Positions 1 through 8,498 of a stretch of DNA of 25,322 nucleotides are shown here, in pieces. Position 1 is the first letter of the stretch; each line of letters begins with the position of its first letter. Origin of the DNA: Heterotrichella gracilis. Its lineage: Eukaryota > Sar > Xanthophyceae > Tribonematales > Xanthonemataceae. The stretch is from the NCBI GenBank assembly GCA_032358255.1, contig JAULBX010028924.1, positions 1 to 25,322 of the forward strand, given 5' to 3'. Both the position numbers and the translations under genes were made by a program. The notes under the pieces are model-generated. The model was not told the DNA's origin. It searched no databases and saw only the letters and a list, made by a program, of their open reading frames with translations.

Positions 1-320
1 TTCTTTGTGGCGGCCTGGAACAAGGACTCTTTATGCCAAACGGCTCTATTTTACTCGCATTAAGAGGTCCCGAGGGGATTGAGTTTGCTCTTGGACCAAA
101 TTTGTTTTATTACGATTCATATTATTTATTAGGCATGGAATTTTCAGTCGGTACAACCTTTCAATGGTCGGATGTCTATTTCCCGGTTAATCTCTCTTTT
201 GTGCCTACGGTGAAACGAGATGAAACGGTGGTAGCATACAATGGCACAAAAACTCAAGTGCAGGTTCAAACCGGATTCAGAATCAATTTAACCATTGGCA
301 TTTATCATAAAAAACGATAG
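1..320 (+). CDS. 3' end of a beta-barrel-like envelope protein (partial)
   Basis: The frame is open from the first base of the window (codons in phase with position 3) and stops at 318-320, so this is the last ~106 residues of a longer protein. An ATG at 33 is internal, because the codons before it read on in the same frame. The visible part alternates hydrophobic and polar residues in short strands, has a RGPEGIEFALGP segment, a YFPVNLSFVP strand and ends GFRINLTIGIYHKKR. That is how many Bacteroidota outer-membrane or beta-sandwich proteins finish. No specific family can be named and the function is unknown. It converges on the efflux operon; only 44 bases separate its stop from the displaced TolC tail, and I see no clear terminator there. 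Confidence 0.6.
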   Translation, partial: LCGGLEQGLFMPNGSILLALRGPEGIEFALGPNLFYYDSYYLLGMEFSVGTTFQWSDVYFPVNLSFVPTVKRDETVVAYNGTKTQVQVQTGFRINLTIGIYHKKR

Positions 321-364
321 GACGGTAAAGTATTACTAAAATCAAGATTAAATGGAATGGTCCT

Positions 365-535
365 TTATTTCAACAGGGTGCCATTGACCCGCAGTAATTC
401 AGTTTCAGACACTTTCATGGCATATAGCGAATTAATGTAGCGTACCTGCGTGTCTTCGAGGTATTTTTGTGAGAGAATAGTTTCCATCAGATCGGCTTTA
501 CCTCTTTGGTATCCTTTAAATTCTGGCGCTCCATG
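365..535 (-). pseudogene. Out-of-frame C-terminal tail of the TolC gene
   Basis: Read on the minus strand, this frame is open from 535 (just after a stop at 538-536) to a stop at 367-365. It is in the -1 frame relative to the upstream TolC ORF. It encodes about 50 residues with the hallmarks of the end of a TolC repeat: GYQRGKADLMETILSQKYL, then a helix with VRYINSLYAMKVSETELLRVNG. This matches the turn and return helix of repeat 1 (YEIGAASKVDLLLSQT). There is no start codon suitable for separate translation, so it is the displaced end of the same gene. Counting from the helix start to the turn gives about 25 residues here against 35 in repeat 1, so roughly 31 bases may be missing. A lesion, an assembly error or recoding could each explain the break. 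Confidence 0.85.
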
Positions 536-1683
536 TTAGCAATTTGTTTATTCAGTTGAAAGGCTTGATAACTCACATACACTTGCGCATCAATACTGAG
601 CATGGTTTCATCGGTAAACAAACGTTGATTCATCACCAAAATATTTCGTTCTTTAATTAAACGGTTATTTCTGTTTCCGTTAAAGATCAGCCAATTGGCC
701 GTAATACCGGCATTTAAACCTGTTTGTTGATTCTTTAATAAAAAGCCGGCCTGGTTTTGACTTTGATTTAATAAATAAGCGCCGTTGATCTGTATGAATG
801 GAATATTATTGGCCCGCACCTCTTTCACTCCTTGTTCCAGGATACTTTCCGCCTTCTTTGATAATAGAATATTGCTGTTGTTCTGTAAAGCATTCTTCTT
901 TAAATCATTTAAGTTCGGATCAAAATACACCACAATAGAATCAGCGGTGACAAAATCAGTGTCCACCGAACGTGCCAACAAAGTATTCAGAACTGCTTTG
1001 GCCTTTAATAAACTGATCTCAAGTTGAATGATGTTGCCCTTGGCTTTATTCTCGTCGGTTTGTGATAACAACAGATCCACTTTAGAAGCCGCGCCGATCT
1101 CGTATTTTAATTGAGCGATCTTTTTGCGTTCGGTATAAATTCCCAGATTTTGATTTTCCGCTTTGATCAGTTCTTTATATCGCACAATATCGTAATAGGC
1201 TGCTATCACTTCAAAAATAGTGTTCTCCATTTGTTTTTTTAAGGAAATGGCAGAGTACTCTTCATTCATGTTCAATCGTTTTTTAATCGCAAACATTCTT
1301 AATCCGTCAAAAACAACCCATGACACATTTAACGAAGCGCCTGTAGCCCGTGAATTTGCACCTGAAATTTCTTGAGTGGCCCCGGTTGCAAATTCCTGAT
1401 ACGAGTTTAAATTGGCCAGATTGTAGTTGGCGGCGGCACTTACGGTTGGCGACATACCGGCGTTTCCAAGATTATTTTGTGCTTTAACGATCTCCTGCTG
1501 GCCTTTCTGAATCAAGACAGAATAGTTTTTTTCAAGAGCCAGTTTGATCGCTTCATCCACACTTAAGTTCTCCTGAGCACTGAAATGAAGCGGCGATAAA
1601 AAGAACACAACACCAAGCAAGAGAATCTTAGAAAAAATTCCGATGCCTTTAATTAAGAGGTTATAAGCTTGTTTACTTCGCAT
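487..1683 (-). CDS. TolC-family outer-membrane efflux protein, C-terminus lost to a frame disruption
   Basis: This is the outer-membrane channel subunit of the efflux operon. An N-terminal signal sequence (residues ~1-36, ending FSAQ) precedes two TolC structural repeats of long helices. Repeat 1 is complete (about residues 160-250, with YYDIVRYKEL followed by KYEIGAASKVDLL). Repeat 2 starts normally (VYVSYQAFQLNKQIANMERQN) but the frame runs into a stop after LKDTKEVKPI, giving 398 residues where a family member would continue for about 50-60 more. That missing end is encoded in another frame just downstream. The start at 1683 overlaps the RND pump gene by 11 bases, which implies translational coupling. 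As read, the protein lacks its last helix pair and would not be expected to form a normal trimeric channel. Family assignment is firm; functional status is doubtful. Confidence 0.85.
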   Translation of the reverse strand: MRSKQAYNLLIKGIGIFSKILLLGVVFFLSPLHFSAQENLSVDEAIKLALEKNYSVLIQKGQQEIVKAQNNLGNAGMSPTVSAAANYNLANLNSYQEFATGATQEISGANSRATGASLNVSWVVFDGLRMFAIKKRLNMNEEYSAISLKKQMENTIFEVIAAYYDIVRYKELIKAENQNLGIYTERKKIAQLKYEIGAASKVDLLLSQTDENKAKGNIIQLEISLLKAKAVLNTLLARSVDTDFVTADSIVVYFDPNLNDLKKNALQNNSNILLSKKAESILEQGVKEVRANNIPFIQINGAYLLNQSQNQAGFLLKNQQTGLNAGITANWLIFNGNRNNRLIKERNILVMNQRLFTDETMLSIDAQVYVSYQAFQLNKQIANMERQNLKDTKEVKPI

Positions 1684-4600
1684 GCTTTTTATCTTTGATC
1701 ATAAATGAATACATAGCAGGAATAACAAACAAGGTTAATACCATGGAGAGTAATAAACCACCAATGATCACAATGCCCATTCCCATTCGGCTCTTTGAAC
1801 CGGCACCTAAGGCCAGTGCAATGGGTAAGGCGCCTAGCACCGTGGCTAAGCTGGTCATTAAAATGGGACGCATCCTGGCAGTACTGGCTTCTATCAGAGC
1901 CTCGCGCACAGCCATGCCTTTTTCACGCAATTGGTTCGTAAATTCAATGATCAAAATACCATTCTTAGTTACCAAACCGATCAACATGATCATTCCAATT
2001 TCGCTGTAAATATTTAAGGTTTGATTAAAATACCACAAAGAGAACAAGGCGCCGGAAAGAGCCATGGGAACGGTAAACATAATGATCAAAGGTTCCACAA
2101 AACTTTCAAATTGTGCGGCCAACAATAAATAAATAAGCACCAAAGCCAAGGCAAAGGCAAACAAGATGTTAGAAGAACTCTCCGCAAAATCGCGCGAGGC
2201 GCCACTTAAGGAGGTACTAAAACTATCATCTAAAACCTCAGCAGCAATTTTATTCATTTCCTTAATTCCATCCCCAATGGTTTTACCCGGCGCCAAACCG
2301 GCAGTAATGGTGGCCGATTGATAACGGTTGTAGTGATACAGCTGCGGCGGACTGTTATGCTCGGTGATGGTCACCACATTGTCTAACTGAACCATTTCAC
2401 CCGATTTATTCCGCACAAATAAGTTTTTAATATCCGAAGGTTCATCTCTGTTCTCCCTGCTCACCTGCCCTATCACCTGATACTGTTTGTCTCCTTTTAA
2501 AAAATAGCCGAAACGTTGTCCACTTAAAGCCAATTGAATGGTTTGCGCCACATCGGCAATGGAAACGCCCATGGTACGCGCCTTATCGCGATCGATCTCA
2601 ATCACTAATTCGGGTTTATTGAATTTTAAGTTCACATCCACAATGCCACCAAAGGTTGGATTTTTATTGGCGAGCTCTAAAAACTTCGGTAATTTTTCGC
2701 GCAGCTTTTCAAAATACTGTGTTTGCAAAACAAATGAAACAGGTAAACCACCTCTAGGTCCTCCTCCCGAAGAAATGGATTGTTCTTGTACGATAAAAAT
2801 TTTTCCTTCCGGAAACTGTGAAAGATGTTTGGTGAGAAAACCGGCAATCTGCGCCTGAGATCGTTTTCTTTCTGAGGCTGATGTAAGTGCCAGACGAACA
2901 AAACCGGTATTCATGGCGCCTGAGCCGGCAAAACCGGGAGCAGTCACCGTTAAACACACCGACTTTTCCGGAATGGAATCATCTACAAAATCAGAAATTT
3001 TATCTATTAAGGCATCTGTTGTTTCAAAAGAAGAACCTTCGGGGGTACTCACCAACATACGCAGCCAGTTGCGGTCTTCCAACGGAGATAATTCTGATTG
3101 TAACTGTGAACCAAAATAAAAAATACCACCTATTGAAAGGATCAATATAACGATAGCCCATCCACGTTTTTCCAAAAATCTGGTAATGTTATGCTTAAAC
3201 CAGGTATCTAAAGCCAGAAAAAACGGCTCGGTCATTAAATAAAACTTGCTTTTTTTGGTCGGATCTTTTCGCACTAATTTTGCGTTAAGCATAGGCGTTA
3301 GCGTTAACGAAACAAAAGCAGAAATTAATACGGCACCGGCAAGTACCACGCCAAACTCTCTGAATAAGCGTCCTACAAAGCCTTCTAAAAAGATCACCGG
3401 CATAAACACCGCAGAAAGAGTTAAGGAAGTAATGATCACGGCGGTATATATTTCACGGGTTCCTTCAATCGCCGCCGTTTTAGGGTCCATACCCTTCTCT
3501 ATTTTTTTAAAAATATTTTCGGTCACCACTATTCCGTCATCCACAACTAATCCGGTTGCCAGCACAATAGCCAAAAGGGTAAGCACATTCACCGAATAAT
3601 CCATCACATACATGATAAAAAATGCTCCGATCAGGGAAACCGGAATATCAATTAAGGGACGAAAGGCGATGATCCAGTCTCTGAAAAATAAAAAGATGAT
3701 GAGGATCACTAAAACCAAGGCAATGATAAGGGTTTCCTTTACCTCCACAATTGATTTTTTAATAAAAAGTGTATTGTCTAAGGCGATGTTTATTTTATAA
3801 TCTTTCGGTAATTCTTTTTTAAGTACCTCGTAACGTTTGTAAAATTCGTTGGAAATATCGATGTAATTCGCGCCGGGTTGTGGTACTAACGCTAGTCCTA
3901 TCATTGGTATGCGGGTATCTTTTAAGATCGTCTCTTCATTCTCGGCACCTAATTCCACTTTTGAAACATCTTTTAAACGGACAATATTACCACCATCTTC
4001 CTTCACGATCATTTCTTCGAACTCAGTCACTGTGCTCAAACGTCCTACTGTATTAACAGTTAGCTCTGTAGTGTTGCCGGCAATTTTACCGGAAGGTAAG
4101 TTCACATTCTCCCTATCCAAGGCTTGTTTAACATCCAATGGGGTTAAACGATAAGCCGCCAGTTGATCGGGTTTTAAACGTATGCGCATCGAAAAACGAC
4201 GCTGTCCCCAGATCTGAACATAACTCACGCCTGAAATAGTTTGCAAGTTTTGAGCGATCACATTTTCGGCATAATCACTCACTTCAAGCAACGACCGTGT
4301 ATCGCTGAGCAAGGTCATAGAGATGATAGCATCCGAGTTAGCGTCTGCTTTTGAAACTACCGGCGGCGCATCAATGTCCTGTGGCAATTGCCTTAAGGCT
4401 TGTGACACCTTATCACGCACATCATTAGCCGCTGCTTCCAAATTAGAACTTAAATTAAATTCAACGGTAATGATACTGGAACCTAAATTGGAAGAGGCTG
4501 AAATAGATCGGATGCCATCAATACCATTAATGGCTTTTTCTAGCGGTTCGGTAATTTGTGATTGAATAACGTCGGCATTGGCACCTGTATAATTGGTTCT

Positions 4601-4741
4601 AACGGTTATTACCGGTGGGTCGATGGAAGGAAATTCTCTTACTCCCAAATAATTATAACCAATGGCGCCAAAGAGCACGATCACAATGGACATAACAATG
4701 GCGAGTACCGGACGCTTAACGCTTATTTCAGCTAAATCCAT
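1673..4741 (-). CDS. RND-family (AcrB/MexF-type) efflux pump inner-membrane subunit
   Basis: A proton-driven inner-membrane transporter of 1022 residues, the normal length for the hydrophobe/amphiphile efflux class. It starts MDLAEISVKRPVLA followed by TM1. TM4 carries the proton-relay aspartate pair in LVVDDGIVVTEN (D401 and D402), and TM10 carries the partner lysine in GLVTKNGIL (K926). The large periplasmic porter/docking loops lie after TM1 and after TM7 (SELSPLEDRNWL), and the chain ends in TM12 (MVLTLFVIPAMYS). All relay residues are present, so the pump looks functional. The start lies one base after the adaptor stop and the end overlaps the TolC start by 11 bases, so the three genes form one transcript. 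The substrate cannot be read from the sequence; drugs, detergents or lipids are typical for the family. Many open frames on the opposite strand are coding shadows. Confidence 0.95.
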   Translation of the reverse strand: MDLAEISVKRPVLAIVMSIVIVLFGAIGYNYLGVREFPSIDPPVITVRTNYTGANADVIQSQITEPLEKAINGIDGIRSISASSNLGSSIITVEFNLSSNLEAAANDVRDKVSQALRQLPQDIDAPPVVSKADANSDAIISMTLLSDTRSLLEVSDYAENVIAQNLQTISGVSYVQIWGQRRFSMRIRLKPDQLAAYRLTPLDVKQALDRENVNLPSGKIAGNTTELTVNTVGRLSTVTEFEEMIVKEDGGNIVRLKDVSKVELGAENEETILKDTRIPMIGLALVPQPGANYIDISNEFYKRYEVLKKELPKDYKINIALDNTLFIKKSIVEVKETLIIALVLVILIIFLFFRDWIIAFRPLIDIPVSLIGAFFIMYVMDYSVNVLTLLAIVLATGLVVDDGIVVTENIFKKIEKGMDPKTAAIEGTREIYTAVIITSLTLSAVFMPVIFLEGFVGRLFREFGVVLAGAVLISAFVSLTLTPMLNAKLVRKDPTKKSKFYLMTEPFFLALDTWFKHNITRFLEKRGWAIVILILSIGGIFYFGSQLQSELSPLEDRNWLRMLVSTPEGSSFETTDALIDKISDFVDDSIPEKSVCLTVTAPGFAGSGAMNTGFVRLALTSASERKRSQAQIAGFLTKHLSQFPEGKIFIVQEQSISSGGGPRGGLPVSFVLQTQYFEKLREKLPKFLELANKNPTFGGIVDVNLKFNKPELVIEIDRDKARTMGVSIADVAQTIQLALSGQRFGYFLKGDKQYQVIGQVSRENRDEPSDIKNLFVRNKSGEMVQLDNVVTITEHNSPPQLYHYNRYQSATITAGLAPGKTIGDGIKEMNKIAAEVLDDSFSTSLSGASRDFAESSSNILFAFALALVLIYLLLAAQFESFVEPLIIMFTVPMALSGALFSLWYFNQTLNIYSEIGMIMLIGLVTKNGILIIEFTNQLREKGMAVREALIEASTARMRPILMTSLATVLGALPIALALGAGSKSRMGMGIVIIGGLLLSMVLTLFVIPAMYSFMIKDKKHAK

Positions 4742-4742
4742 T

Positions 4743-5810
4743 TTATTTGGCCGGTTTAATTAAGTGGAGTTTTGATTCTTTTCTCACAGCGAGAATACCG
4801 GTGGTGATAACAGTATCTCCTGCTTGCAGGCCGGAGATAACCTGAATCATTTTTTCGTTTCGATAACCAATTTCAATCGGCACTTCCACTGCCGTTTCGT
4901 TTTTGCTAATAAATACCTTTTGCCCTTTTAAGGTACCTATCACCGCAACATTCGGCACCATGAAGGCATTTTTTATCACACCCAAATTTAAATCAACACT
5001 CACAAAACTACCCGGATAAAAAGTTTCACTGCCAGTATATAAAGCCTTGGCTTTGATGGTTTTAGTCATTTGATCAACCATAGGTTCAATAGCGTATACT
5101 TTAGCAGAATGCAATTTACCCGTCAATGAATTTTGATTCGAAAAATTGATCTCCATGTCTTTTTTTAATAAATGACTGTATTTTTCGGGAATAGAAAACT
5201 CAATAAATAGCGGTTTCATTTGAACCAGGGAGACAATGGCCTTGGAGGTGTTTACATAGGATCCGACGCTGATGTCTTTTAATCCGATAACCCCGTCAAA
5301 CGGCGCTTGTATACGTGTTTTTGCTAATTGCGCGTTCAAAAAGGCTTCATCGGCTTTTAAGGTTAAGACCTCATTTTCCTGCATGTCATATTCTTCCTGA
5401 CTCACCCCGCTGATGCTTAATAGTTTTTTTAAGCGCTCCAGTTTTTGCTGAGCTAAGGAGATCTGGGTTTTATTTTTTAATAATTGTGCTTGCAAGTCAG
5501 CATCATTGAGTTGCAGAAGCAAGGATCCTTTAGTTACTGTTTCTCCCTCTTTGAAATAAATGGCCGTTATCTTTCCGCCAATTTCCGGTAGCAGTTCCAC
5601 TTGATTAAAAGCACCTATTTTACCGGTGGTTGAAACCGTGTTTTTTAGCTCCTCCCCTTTCACCACATAATAATTTACTTTAACAGGACCGCTTTTTTTG
5701 TCCTTTGAGGATGCTCCCTTTTCTTCCTTTTTTGAAAAGAAAATAAACTTAGAAGCAATTAGAAGAGCTATCACGAAGAAGATGATGAGCCAGTTTGGTA
5801 TTTTTTTCAT
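4743..5810 (-). CDS. HlyD/AcrA-family periplasmic adaptor subunit of the RND efflux system
   Basis: A membrane-fusion protein that bridges the RND pump and the TolC channel. The 355-residue chain has an N-terminal membrane anchor (residues ~7-26), a split lipoyl/barrel-sandwich domain (first half ~EIGGKITAIYFKEGETVTKG, second half ~QAPFDGVIGLKDISVGSYV), and a short alpha-hairpin between them (~residues 105-165, with the KNKTQISLAQQKLERLKKLL heptads). A beta-barrel (~LFIEFSIPEKYSHLL) and a membrane-proximal domain follow (GTLKGQKVFISKN to SGLQAGDTVITTG). It is the first gene of the operon. No lipobox is visible, so anchoring is by the N-terminal helix. A candidate promoter lies about 100 bases upstream. 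Confidence 0.93.
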   Translation of the reverse strand: MKKIPNWLIIFFVIALLIASKFIFFSKKEEKGASSKDKKSGPVKVNYYVVKGEELKNTVSTTGKIGAFNQVELLPEIGGKITAIYFKEGETVTKGSLLLQLNDADLQAQLLKNKTQISLAQQKLERLKKLLSISGVSQEEYDMQENEVLTLKADEAFLNAQLAKTRIQAPFDGVIGLKDISVGSYVNTSKAIVSLVQMKPLFIEFSIPEKYSHLLKKDMEINFSNQNSLTGKLHSAKVYAIEPMVDQMTKTIKAKALYTGSETFYPGSFVSVDLNLGVIKNAFMVPNVAVIGTLKGQKVFISKNETAVEVPIEIGYRNEKMIQVISGLQAGDTVITTGILAVRKESKLHLIKPAK

Positions 5811-5914
5811 AATTGAATTCTCTAATCTGTTCGTGTTTGCGTTTATCTTTCTTTAAGACCTTCATGCATCAGCACTCATTTCTCATTTCATCCAAAATCA
5901 CATCGATAATAGCG

Positions 5915-5945
5915 CAAAAACAATAAGAAGGCTAAAATTAGTCAA
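5915..5945 (-). promoter_or_regulatory. Candidate Bacteroidota promoter of the efflux operon
   Basis: On the minus strand a TGTTTTTG box (5922-5915; one mismatch to TAnnTTTG) lies 20 bases downstream of a TTG (5945-5943). It would give a 5' leader of about 100 bases before the adaptor ATG. The 12-mer TATTGTTTTTGC spanning the box recurs upstream of htpG. Motif match only. Confidence 0.35.
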
Positions 5946-5995
5946 TATTACTTTCTTAAAAAGTCATTTAACAGCTTTTTAAGTTTGTTTTTATT

Positions 5996-6003
5996 TAAAT
6001 TTG
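5996..6003 (+). promoter_or_regulatory. TAnnTTTG -7 box upstream of the PD40 gene
   Basis: TAAATTTG at 5996-6003 is a perfect match to the Bacteroidota -7 element. It overlaps the alternative TTG start codon at 6001, so transcription would begin after that codon and leave the ATG at 6022 as the real start. The -33 TTG at the usual distance is weak. Confidence 0.5.
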
Positions 6004-6021
6004 CGCCGACAAAACTTTTTT

Positions 6022-7059
6022 ATGCGATTTAATCTCCTGTTTACATGTTTCTTATTTTCCCTCATGGGGAAAGCTCAATCTGAAAAGCATCTTAAAAATT
6101 TAACCATGCTCACCCATGGCGGCGACAATGCTGAAGCCTATTTTAGCTTTGATGGCAAATCCGCTTCCTTTCAAAGTAATAACGCTAAATGGGGATTAAA
6201 ATGTGATCAGATCTTTCATCTTAATTTAAAAAAAGCGGCCAAAGACTCCACGTACAAGCCCGATATGATCAGCTCCGGAAAAGGAAGAACAACCTGTAGT
6301 TATTTTTTGAAAGACAATAAACATATTTTGTATGCTTCTACATTTAAAGGTGGCGATGAATGTCCACCCGCCCCTGAAACAAAAGGCAAATATCTTTGGG
6401 CGGTGTATAAATCCTTTGACATTTATATTGCTGACCTTAAAGGCAATATCACCGCTCAGTTAACTAATAGCGAAGGTTATGATGCTGAAGCAACGGTATC
6501 GCCGGATGGAAAAAAGATCGTATTTACCAGTGACCGCAGTGGTGATCTGGAATTATGGACCATGGACATTGACGGAAAAAATCAAAAACAAATTACCAAT
6601 GGTTTAGGTTATGATGGCGGCGCTTTTTTTTCACCGGATGGAAAAAAACTGGTGTTTCGTGCATCACGTCCAACCGAAGAAGCAGAAGTAAAAGAATATA
6701 AAGAATTACTTCTTCAGGGATTGGTTGCACCTACCACCATGGAAATATACACTTGTAATGTGGACGGATCAGATCTTAAACAAATCACGCATCTAGGCAA
6801 AGCCAACTGGGCGCCATTTTATCACCCTTCCGGAAAAAAAATTATTTTCTCGAGCAATCATCACAGTAAAAAAGGATACGATTTTCAGTTATTTATGATC
6901 AATGAAGACGGGAGTGGTTTAGAACAGATCACTAATCAAAGCATGTTTAATGCGTTTCCGATGTTTTCGCCGGATGGTAAAAAACTCATCTTCTCTTCTA
7001 ACCGCAACAATGGCGGTACCCGCGATACCAATTTGTTTTTGGCAGATTGGGTAGACTGA
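6022..7059 (+). CDS. Secreted TolB-like PD40 beta-propeller protein
   Basis: A 345-residue exported protein. The N-terminus MRFNLLFTCFLFSLMGKAQS is a signal peptide with a cut after KAQ. Repeated PD40/TolB-type blades follow, each with a SPDGKK or PSGKK turn then a strand such as IVFTSDRSG, LVFRASRP, IIFSSNHH and LIFSSNRN. At least four are clear (residues ~160-340), and a less regular blade sits near residues 30-100. The fold is that of the TolB C-terminal propeller, but there is no TolB N-terminal domain and no tol gene nearby. It is therefore likely a periplasmic or surface binding protein of unknown partner. The ATG at 6022 is preferred over the in-frame TTG at 6001 because a -7 promoter box covers the TTG and the signal peptide starts cleanly at the ATG. 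Confidence 0.85.
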   Translation: MRFNLLFTCFLFSLMGKAQSEKHLKNLTMLTHGGDNAEAYFSFDGKSASFQSNNAKWGLKCDQIFHLNLKKAAKDSTYKPDMISSGKGRTTCSYFLKDNKHILYASTFKGGDECPPAPETKGKYLWAVYKSFDIYIADLKGNITAQLTNSEGYDAEATVSPDGKKIVFTSDRSGDLELWTMDIDGKNQKQITNGLGYDGGAFFSPDGKKLVFRASRPTEEAEVKEYKELLLQGLVAPTTMEIYTCNVDGSDLKQITHLGKANWAPFYHPSGKKIIFSSNHHSKKGYDFQLFMINEDGSGLEQITNQSMFNAFPMFSPDGKKLIFSSNRNNGGTRDTNLFLADWVD

Positions 7060-7094
7060 AAAAGTTAAGAATTTGAAATTGAGAATTAAAAATT

Positions 7095-7131
7095 AAAAAG
7101 CTCTGTTGGAAATTCCAACAGAGCTTTTTTT
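7095..7131. terminator. Bidirectional intrinsic terminator
   Basis: A perfect inverted repeat: left arm 7095-7109, loop AAATT, right arm 7115-7129, with core GCTCTGTTGG/CCAACAGAGC. It is flanked by an A-run on the left and a T-run on the right, so it can act on both strands. It sits between the convergent PD40 gene and the outer-membrane protein gene and serves both. Confidence 0.9.
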
Positions 7132-7151
7132 AAAAGAACGATTACTTAGTA

Positions 7152-8105
7152 CTAGAAATGGAAATTTAAACGTAATGATCCTGAAGGACCATACATGGAA
7201 TTAAAATTATCGGTATCAAATCTGAAAAGACCAGCACCCGGAGTTTCAATGGTTGATTCTCCCACCACATCTTTACTATTGGCACCAAATGGATCTTTGT
7301 CACCAATTGACTCATAAGTAGTAGTAGTTTTACCACCGGTTCTAAAACCTAAGCCCCAACCAAATTCACCACCTAAGCTAATTTTAGGTAAAAGAAAATA
7401 TTCAACCCCAATAAAAGCTCTTCCACCAAATGAAAAAACAGTTCCGTTCTTTCTTTCAGTGATACGGGCTAATCCGCTGCTTCCTGTAACAGCTATATTA
7501 TTTAATACGTTACCTGCACCAACTATTTCATCATCAATATCCACAATAACAGCAGGAGTAGCTGTATTGGAAGGAGCCGGGTTTAAGGAGTTTCCATATG
7601 TAAATTTATCTGTTGATGAACCCAAAGCAACTCCAATCTCAGCACCATAATAACCTTGCAGACGTGTTTTTCCTTTTCTTTTTTCAATACCTACCGATAA
7701 ACCAATATTGGTGGCACCTTCTTTCCAAACATTTTCTACAGTTGGGTCAGGGTTTGGAAAATTGTTTGGCGTTTTAGGCACAAAGGTACGATCGCTTTCT
7801 GCTTCTTTGGTAGTTTGATTCACAAATCCCAAACGCAAGCTGGCGCGGTAAGCTGTTTGTGCATCCACAAAATACTTTCCGGTAATAGTTTGATTGGTGT
7901 TTAGAAAATCAAAAGTTGGAGCGGTATTACTGGCGCTCTTTCCGAAAAAATTTCCCATGTAATTAAGAAAGGATGTTGCATCAACACCAATGCTCCAGTC
8001 ACCTGCTTCCGGTAAAATGGGTTCGCCTTTTTTTGACGTTAAATCCTGCGCAAATGCGCTCGTTAAGCCAAACGCACAGGCAATGAGTGTAAGTGATTTT
8101 TTCAT
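7152..8105 (-). CDS. Outer-membrane beta-barrel protein, function unknown
   Basis: A 317-residue exported protein. MKKSLTLIACAFGLTSAFAQ is a textbook Bacteroidota signal peptide. The mature part has amphipathic strands separated by long polar loops (TGKYFVDAQTAYRASLRLGFVN; NIGLSVGIEKRKGKTRLQGYY; FSFGGRAFIGVEYFLLPKISLGGEFGWGLGFR shows two back-to-back strands). It ends SLRLNFHF with a terminal aromatic, the usual signal for outer-membrane barrel assembly. The paired-strand pattern suggests a small barrel of 8-12 strands. No catalytic motif is seen and the ligand is unknown. It is transcribed alone, bounded by the bidirectional terminator at 7095-7131 and by the 393-base gap upstream. Confidence 0.8.
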   Translation of the reverse strand: MKKSLTLIACAFGLTSAFAQDLTSKKGEPILPEAGDWSIGVDATSFLNYMGNFFGKSASNTAPTFDFLNTNQTITGKYFVDAQTAYRASLRLGFVNQTTKEAESDRTFVPKTPNNFPNPDPTVENVWKEGATNIGLSVGIEKRKGKTRLQGYYGAEIGVALGSSTDKFTYGNSLNPAPSNTATPAVIVDIDDEIVGAGNVLNNIAVTGSSGLARITERKNGTVFSFGGRAFIGVEYFLLPKISLGGEFGWGLGFRTGGKTTTTYESIGDKDPFGANSKDVVGESTIETPGAGLFRFDTDNFNSMYGPSGSLRLNFHF

Positions 8106-8498
8106 GATGATTGTTTTTAGTGATTAAAAAATTGATAGTTAAAACTACTTCTTAAAAACACTGACAAGTCCATCTTAACAGGATGTTTTAAACATCACAG
8201 AGTTCATTACAAAAAAAACAAGAGCTTTAAATAAATAATTCTCAATGTCATACACAGCATAATTGAAAGTACTAACACAGCCAAGTGAACCACAAGGCCA
8301 AATTCATTTGATTGTTGTTCTATTTTATGGTTTTAAAAGAAGATGTATTCTTGAAAATAACACTCAGCTATTTTTATAACTGAGATAAAAAATCACTTTT
8401 TTTAAAGAATCAACAAGCTCTTGTTCACTCTTTAACAATTGTTCATGCTGTTTATTCTCAAATTTGTCGAAATTAGTGACGAATCGTAATGATAGCTT
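8106..8498. other. Divergent intergenic region with two candidate promoters
   Basis: This 393-base AT-rich gap between two divergent genes has no supported ORF. On the minus strand TAGTTTTA (8147-8140) lies 17 bases from a TTG (8167-8165) and could drive the barrel gene. On the plus strand CAAATTTG (8459-8466) lies 17 bases from a TTG (8439-8441) and could drive the kelch gene. A small hairpin (CTCAG 8363-8367 with CTGAG 8380-8384, inner TAT/ATA) sits in the middle; its role is unknown. Nothing else was recognised. Confidence 0.4.
8439..8466 (+). promoter_or_regulatory. Candidate promoter of the kelch-like T9SS cargo gene
   Basis: TTG (8439-8441), a 17-base spacer, then CAAATTTG (8459-8466; one mismatch to TAnnTTTG). 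This gives a leader of about 25 bases before the ATG at 8499. Motif match only. Confidence 0.35.

Noticed and set aside
1695-4565. Several plus-strand and minus-strand open frames of 60-117 codons across the RND pump gene
   Set aside because: They lie wholly inside a well-supported 1022-residue gene, have no family features and are compositional shadows.
6001-6021. TTG start giving seven extra residues to the PD40 protein
   Set aside because: A perfect -7 promoter box (5996-6003) overlaps it, and the signal peptide begins properly at ATG 6022.
8363-8384. Small hairpin as a regulatory RNA or riboswitch
   Set aside because: The stem is short with mismatches and no riboswitch-like conserved core surrounds it.
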